From Hypomyces perniciosus (Eukaryota > Ascomycota > Sordariomycetes > Hypocreales > Hypocreaceae): a DNA stretch of 64,000 bases. Shown here one piece after another: positions 57,690-64,000 of the stretch. The position numbers and the translations under genes were made by a program. The notes below the pieces were generated by a model. That model was not told where the DNA came from and ran no database searches. It saw nothing but the letters and a program-made list of their open reading frames with translations. The DNA is taken from assembly GCA_008477525.1 (NCBI GenBank), contig SPDT01000005.1:3224001-3288000 (forward strand). The letters are read 5' to 3'. Position 1 is the first letter of the stretch, and the number at the start of each line of letters is the position of its first letter.

Positions 57690-60600
57690 AGTTTTCCTTG
57701 GGTCTCTATTAGTGGATTTTTCTAGTGGTTACAGCACTTCCCCTAGCGCTACTACAGCACTTATAGCGGGTTTTTACAGTACTTATCCTAGTGCTTATAT
57801 CAGCATTCTTGGATTTTGGCTACCAGAAGCTATTCCTAGGCTTCTACTGTAAATACTGTTACAGTTATAGTAATACTACTTATATTACATTTTCTATATA
57901 CTATATAGTATATTCCCTATTTTTATAGGATATAGGTCTGACATTAGCAGTATAAGTCGACCTATTAGGGCTCCTAGCAGCCCTATTTCCTCAATTAAGG
58001 ATAATAGCTCTCCCCAGCAGCAAAGGGATTTATTTATTCAGGTGCAGAATATAGAATAAGAGCTTCAGGTATAGAGGGCTCTGACTAAGACAGTAAAGGC
58101 ATAGTTAAAGGGTTAGAATAACACTATAACTTAGTTATTTAATACTCTAGCTAGCCTAGCTGCTGCTATATTAAAGCTTTAATAATAGACTACTAGTCTA
58201 ATATAAGTTGACCCTATAGCCCTTATTTTAGTGCTAATATAGGCTTTTACTCCTATTCCTATACTAGTCCAAGTTCTATTTATATCTATTCCCTAACCCT
58301 AAACTACTATTTCTACTTTAAATAGTAGTTTTATTAAAAAGGCATTAAAAAAAGTCTATAGCTTTCCAGAAAGCTATAAGCTAGTAGGCCGTGATAATTT
58401 TAATTAGTGGAAACAGTCTTTAAGTATTATATTAAAGGCTATAGATTATTATGCTTTTATAGAAAATCCTATAATTACTAATTCTTTATCTGATTTAGAA
58501 CAGGCCCTATTATTTATGCTAATTAAGGATAGCTTAACAGCTATTCCTGCTGTATTTATTGCTTGGATTCAAAGCCTAAAAGAAGTATTTTTAGCATTAA
58601 AGAGATAATATAGCTACTTTAATACTTTATAGAGAGATTCCCTTTATAGGGAATTTCATTTATTAAATTATAGTAATTATAAAAGATTTTTGGCTAAATT
58701 TAATGCCACTTTTAACAGTTTATTAGCTAAGCTAGCCATTTTAAAGGTTAATATTAATATACTAGACCAAGTAAATCAATATTTAAATGCCTTAGAAAAG
58801 ACTTTTCCTTAATGGGCTAAATGAATTAAAGGAACTATTAAATCTAATAAAGCTATTAGGCAATCTACTAAAGGTTTTAACATTCAGTTTCTTATAGCAG
58901 ATATATTAGAAGAAACTAAGAATCTATCTTCTACTGTATATAAAGTTAATAAAGCCTTAGGGCTTTTTAAATCCCTTAATTAAAAGCCAGCTTTTAATTC
59001 CTAAAAGAGGAATAGAAATCAAAAGAATTAAGGAAATCAAAAGAATTAAAAGAATCAACAAAACCAGAAGTAAGCTATAGATAATTCTGCTTTTACTAGT
59101 ATATATTATCTAGCTACTAGAGGGCATAGCTCAGAAGAGCTATTAAAAGAGTCTTCTATTAAATCTATTAATAGTTTAAATAGTAATCTAGATCTTCTAT
59201 AAGCCCTAAACGCTAAAAAAGGCAAAAAACCTTTTAAGCCTTCTAAATCTTTTAAAAAACCTAAACCCCCTAGACTTCCTATTTAGGATAGTCTATTATA
59301 TAATACTGGATCTATAGTTTATATAGTTAATTCTAGGAAATAGTTTACAGACTATAGACCTAATAACAGGGAATTAGGCGTTGTTTATATTGGCGGGGGT
59401 CTTATTACATTTAAGGGAATAGGTATAGCCACTTTTAATATCCTTAATAAGGATAATAACTATAAAAAGATAATATTACTAAATACCCTCTTTTACCTAT
59501 AGCTAAATGTTAACCTTATCAGTAGTTTAAGGCACTATTAAGCTGGAGGATATATTTAATATAATACTCTTTTTACTAAATTAATATAGCCAATAAGGCT
59601 TCTAAATCCCTTAAAATATAGTTTTTTCCTTACTATTAAAGGATATACTATACTATACAGCTATATAAATAGCTATAGAGCTTATAGCTCTATATAGGTT
59701 TAAATTCCTGCTATTAGTAAAGAAAAGGCTAAGGAATATATAGCTATTCCAGAAGTAACAGCTTCGAAAAAACAACTAACAAGATCTAGTCCTAGGCTTA
59801 TTAAAAAGAATAATCCTAAGGGAAAGGATCTCTCTAAACTCCCTAAAACCCCAGGCTAAGTAGAGGATCAGGGGCCCTGTATGCCCCTATTGCCTGAGGA
59901 AATAGGGGGGAATAAGCCTATAGAGGATACCCTCGTGGAGGAAAGGCCCTGTATGCCTAGGGAATCCTCTATTACTGAAGATCTAGAGGTTATTAAGCCA
60001 ATTAAACCAAAGGGAGATACTATTACTAATAGTACTAGCTACAAGCTGCTGAAGCTAGCCCTCTTATAGCATAAAAGACTAGGTTATATTAGCTTAAGTC
60101 TACTGAAGAAGACGGCTAAAATAACTACTGGAATTCTTAACTTTAATTCTATTAAAGAGACTAAATTCCACTGCCTAGCGTATAATAAGGGAAAAGCTAT
60201 TAAGAGGCTTCATTTAAAGTTAATTCCTAATCCACTAGCCTCTCTAGATCGTCTAAAAGCTAATACTTTCTCTATAAAGCCAGTGCCTTATAATAAAGCC
60301 CCTATTGGTCTTTTAATTATTAATAGAAAATCAAGATATAGGTGGCTATTCCTTTTAAGAGATCGTAGTGGACCCACCCTTCTAGCTACTATATAAGGCT
60401 TTATAAATAGCCTGAAAACGCAGTATAACCGGTATCTTAAGGAATTTTATTATAATGGCGGAAAGGAAATTAATTAGGAACTTTAGACCTGGTTCTTTTC
60501 CTTAGGAATTACATATTCCTATAGTAGCCTTTACATTTATGAACAGAATGGTTTAATAGAACGCTTTATTAGAGTTTTATTAAATAGGCTATAGGCTACT

Positions 60601-61432
60601 ATTATAGCGGCTAACTTGCTACTATATCTCTAGAATTTTATTATTACTGCAGTTCTTAAATTAGTTAACTATACAGCCATTACTAATAGAGACTCTACCC
60701 TTTATTAAGAATTATATAAAGACCTAAACCTTAATAAAGATTATAAGCCTAATCTGTAAAGATATAGGATTATTAGCTTTTATTGTAAAGTATTCGTTCT
60801 GCAAGAACGAAAGGCTAAGGGCTATAAATTAGCCCCTAGGACTGAAACTGGGAGACTGCTAGCAGTTTTAGGTAGTAATACCTATTTTATTTATATTCCA
60901 ATTAAATATATAGTCTTTAAATTATTAACTATAAAGCTGTATAAAGATAAGATTCCTAAACTTTAAATCCTAGAGCCTACTATAAGTTAGGATAATAAGG
61001 AATTAAAGGGAGAAATAGAGCTAGATTTATTAGATTAAATGATTCCTAGCTTTTAGGATATTAATCCCTTACTCCTTAACCTTATTCCAGAGGGAATACC
61101 CACTGCTATTCCCCTTATTTTTACACCAGTTATATAAGACTCTGCTGTTATAGAGGATCTAATAGATATAGATATATCCCACTTTCTCTATAATAGCGTT
61201 AGAAAGCTAGCCTTTCCAGCTACTGCAGCACAAGACCCTTAAACGCTTAAGCAAGTACTTTATAGTCCTAATAAAACTAAGTGGCTAGCAGCGATTTATA
61301 GCGAATTTAACCAGCTAGTCAAACAATATACCTTTACTTTTATTAAGCGTAATAGTATTGTTAAAGGCAGGAATCCTATTACTAGTCGATTAGTTTTAAA
61401 GACTAAAAAAGACTAGAATAATAGAATAGTAA

Positions 61433-62640
61433 ATAATATTTTTATTCTTAAACTTTCCAATTTTAATAATTTCCTGCCTAGCCTTAATAGCAGTAATCTT
61501 CCTCTAGCTATAGTTTAAAGGGACTTAAAGAAAGATTTTATTATTAGGTTTTTTAAAAGTTATATTTTATTTAATTATATTATTTTTTATAATAAAAGCT
61601 AGCCTTTTATTATTCTATAAAGTAAATTTATTTTCTTTTCCTATTAAAAGATTTTTATTTATGCCTTTAACTATAATTATAGCCTATATAACTCGCTTTA
61701 AGCTATTAGTCGCTAGCAAAGCGCCTAGGTTAGTTTAAGTTAAAGGGTAGGGTTTAGTTTATTATTGCTTATTATTTTAATAGGTTTTTTTACTGACTGG
61801 CTATATAGTTATTAGTTAGGCTAAAGGGGGATTCCTGCTTAACTTCTTAAAGTCTGTAAGGGCCTTTAAAGAAAGGAGGCCTTTAAAAGCGTTAATAAGC
61901 GCTTTATTTGCCTGCAGGGCAGCTAAAAGATAGTATTTTCTTTAATATTTAGCTAGGCAGTTATCAATAGCTTAGGTTACTGAGAATAAAACTTCCTGTC
62001 TAGCTTTCTAAATTGCATTAATTTCTTTAATCTGCGCGAAGATTTTATAAGCTGCAGTAGACTGCTTGCTGTTATTAAAGGCGGGTGCTTTTATCGGCCT
62101 ACTTTAAAGGGAGGAAAAGAGGCCTTCCTGGGTCCCTTTTAGGAAGAGAGAGACGTTGGGTCTTATATTAGAGCCGAAATTAAGTCTAGGGATATCAGTT
62201 TCGATGCATTTGTTATCGATATAGCGTTTCTTAGGCGTAAGCGGGAAGACTATAGTCCCTCTTTATCCCAGGAGCGAAAGAGTGCCCTCCTTCTCAAGTC
62301 GCTAGACTGCTGCCTGCCCGGCAGCAGTAAGGTTTAGTTATCCCTAGTTCGCTTAGAGTCTAATAGTATTTGCTATCTTTCTCTAAGTGCCTAGGAGGGG
62401 CGAGGGAGCGTTATTGAGCTTGTTTTTCTTGATAGCTAGTTAAGAGGTTGTGAATTTTAGTGAGTAGGCACCTAAAAGGTGGGGTACCTATAGGTGTAGG
62501 AGGGAAGCTTGATTAAGGCTAGAGTAGCTACTAACCTAGAGTCTATTATAACTGTATGCTGCGAGGCGATTAAGAACTAGTTATAAGGTGCTTTACTTAG
62601 TAAGATAAGCAAGGTAGGTAAGGATGGGCTACTCTATAGC
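61433..62640 (-). mobile_element. Degraded repeat, possibly the displaced 5' part of the LINE
   Basis: AT-rich to about 62,000, then mixed. Reading the minus strand gives coding-like but stop-broken stretches (for example 'YIDNKCIETDIPRLNFGSN' about 62,170-62,225 and 'IKEINAI' about 62,010-62,030). If the inferred inversion is correct, this would be the upstream part of the LINE now at 51,786-56,162. The identity itself is weak. Confidence 0.35.
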
Positions 62641-63491
62641 TTGGGGTGTCAGTAGATGAAAGAGGGAAGTTATCGGTTTTGCGTTTTGTTTTGCCAGTGT
62701 ATTGAGTTGAGTCAGTACGATTTTCTGAGTTCTAGATTTTCTGTGTGCCCGATACTGCCGGCAATGGAGTCTCTGTAGCACTGATCATGTGTGAGTTTGG
62801 AGATTCCCTTAGTGCCGAACTCAATCGCACGATCTATGCCTGATAACCAATCGCTGAAATGGAAGCTCTCTCAAGTGGCAGAGCCTAGAACTTTAACTGC
62901 ACAGGGTTAAGCCCTCCTTAATTTTTTCTATCAGGGAGTCGCTTTATCATGGAGCTTAGTTAATGCTGTCTATCACGATTACGTGTAATCAACGCAAGCG
63001 GAAGCCCATGATGGGTGTGAAGGCTGGCCATAGTGCCGAACTCTCAATCGCACTAATATGTTAGACCACTTGAGATGGAAGCTCTTAAATATGGCATGGT
63101 TCCAATATGACAGGCCGCCGGCTGAATTCCCCGTGCGACACGATGACCATCGCACTTCGCACTGTTACTCGCTAGTACTGTGCGAACCTCTAGCTCTACC
63201 ACGTTACGGAGAACGAAGTAATAGTGCTGCTGGTAATCGAAATGGCTGCATCTTGTGATCAGCTTTATCCCGGCCAGACCGAACAGAGATAACAGTGCGG
63301 TCGGTCTGGGTTTTTTTCACGTTAGTTACGCAAGGGCTGAGGTATTCATTCATATATCGGCATGCCACTTCATACAGCTGCACTGTGCGAGAAAAATACC
63401 TGAACTTCGGTTTCCTCTTTATTCCCCTTATACGTCACCAAGGAGGGGATATACTTCCGCATGCGACCCATTGCTCGCGGCGAGCGGCAGA
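62641..63491. other. Non-RIP intergenic DNA with a short imperfect duplication
   Basis: Normal composition returns here. Two related segments, 62811-62881 and 63031-63097, share TAGTGCCGAACTC, CAATCGCA and ATGGAAGCTCT in the same order. No gene was recognised. Confidence 0.6.
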
Positions 63492-63814
63492 ATGTTAAGT
63501 AACATCTTAAGTCTAGTAATAGGCACAGAGCCGCCCCCGCTGGGGGTAACACCAAACTTTGACAATCGACCCTATAGCGCACTGCGAACCGCCAATCTTG
63601 TCGTCACTATCGTTTATATGTCCCTTGGCACTATCTTCTTTCTAATTCGGGCATATGTTAGGCTTGTCATTAGCTTAAAGTTTTTTGCTGAGGATTGTAA
63701 ATGCCTGGAATATCTGAAGCTGATGGTTAGACTTTGTGAACCTTATGTGATGCTAATAATAGATATTTATCCTATTTAGGGCTATGTGTAATAGCATGGA
63801 TATGCTGTGTTTGA
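63492..63814 (+). pseudogene. N-terminal piece of a fungal rhodopsin/SAT4-like integral membrane protein gene
   Basis: Exon 63492-63696 encodes 'TEPPPLGVTPNF' followed by a first membrane span ('LVVTIVYMSLGTIFFLIRAY') and 'VISLKFFAEDC', the typical N-terminus of PTH11-related seven-span proteins ('PPxGVxPNF', 'RxYxR', 'DD(W/Y)'). Splicing at GTAAAT 63697 to TTAG 63779 changes the end to 'AEDWLCVIAWICCV', the expected second span, but a TGA follows at 63812-63814. Sequence beyond is AT-rich with further stops. It is therefore either a broken relic or a gene with damaged exon 2. The role of the family (receptor-like membrane proteins) is known only in part. Confidence 0.6.
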
Positions 63815-64000
63815 GGTCGGATTCTTAACTGGATTTTTTGCTAATTAAAACAAGCATTATTCGTCTCGTATCTTACTACAATTTTAATAAATAGGTCCTA
63901 ACTTAAGTCCCATTTTGATATACTAGTACTAGAATAGAGGTTAAATGCTTTATTATAGAGAAGGCTACTATACTTAGGATATAATAGCAGAGGAGTATAT
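63815..64000. other. AT-rich right edge
   Basis: The last 185 bp are again AT-rich with many stops in the frame of the preceding gene fragment. Nothing identifiable. Confidence 0.4.

Larger units (their letters stand above)
57092..61432 (+). mobile_element. 5' half of Ty1/copia 'B' (LTR, PBS, gag, protease, integrase, RT N-part)
   Basis: 5' LTR 57092-57672, primer-binding site at 57673, then gag-pol read rightward through stops. Gag about 57,950-59,250 ('FPESYKLVGRDNFNxW' about 58,360), protease region about 59,290-59,400, integrase with 'EQNGLIERFIRVLLNRL' (about 60,540) and the downstream segment 'RKAKGYKLAPRT' (about 60,810), then RT N-terminus 'WLAAIYSEFNQLVKQYTF' (about 61,285) and 'RLVLKTKKDxNNRIV' (about 61,390). 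At that point, just before the expected 'KFKARLV', homology ends. No 3' LTR follows. Open frames inside (for example 59881-60069) are pieces of this pol gene. Confidence 0.88.

Noticed and set aside
59881..60069. Short plus-strand frame as an independent gene
   Set aside because: In line with the copia B pol reading between protease and integrase; it is a surviving segment of that gene.

Overview
The window comes from a filamentous ascomycete, most likely a member of the Eurotiales close to Aspergillus or Penicillium. The evidence is short GT-AG introns of about 48-73 bp (up to 127 bp), CTAAC/CTGAT-type branch sites, and the character of the recognisable proteins (Bph1-like BEACH protein, Wbp1, Isy1, CysA-type acyltransferase, fungal P450). 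It splits into two compartments. Positions 1 to about 30,700 are gene-bearing DNA of ordinary composition. About 30,750 to 62,600 is a very AT-rich block of dead, nested transposons showing the signature of repeat-induced point mutation (RIP: CpA changed to TpA). Ordinary composition returns from about 62,640.

Gene compartment, left to right: the 3' part of a BEACH/WD40 giant protein gene (2-8016, with a one-base frame disruption near its end); a 78-residue mitochondrial complex I subunit (8455-8818, minus); the oligosaccharyltransferase subunit Wbp1 (9221-10783); 3.2 kb without a clear gene but with a 12-bp tandem repeat; the splicing factor Isy1 (14009-14799, whose first coding exon is only the ATG); a 732-residue disordered proline/serine-rich protein (17049-19311); a mitochondrial homoserine/serine O-acyltransferase of CysA type (19805-21418, minus); an unrecognised 354-residue protein (22647-23764); a decayed PD-(D/E)XK nuclease-like gene (24487-26201); and an orphan cytochrome P450 (27793-29668). 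The first genes are conserved housekeeping loci. From about 22.6 kb rightward the genes become accessory or broken as the repeat block is approached.

Repeat compartment: an antisense Tad/I-like LINE with a (GTTT)n tail (30,944 to about 36,100); a full-length Ty1/copia element 'A' (37,973-45,053) with two 266-bp LTRs and a perfect AGCTT target duplication; another LINE (about 45,059-49,548); the inverted 3' half of a second copia family 'B' (49,554 to about 51,785, minus); a LINE (about 51,786-56,162) carrying three LTR insertions; and the 5' half of copia B (57,092 to about 61,432, plus). The two halves of copia B break at the same point of reverse transcriptase, and their outer flanks are reverse-complementary copies of one 5-bp target duplication (TAATC/GATTA). 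This indicates one element cut by an inversion of about 9.6 kb. Two solo LTRs (52,592-52,855 and 53,749-54,151) are almost free of RIP and must be the youngest insertions.

The right end (62,640-64,000) is a return to non-RIP sequence with a short imperfect duplication and the start of a broken integral-membrane (fungal rhodopsin/SAT4-like) gene. No CRISPR, tRNA or rRNA gene was seen. The most informative discovery is the reconstructed inversion and nested-insertion history of the repeat block.
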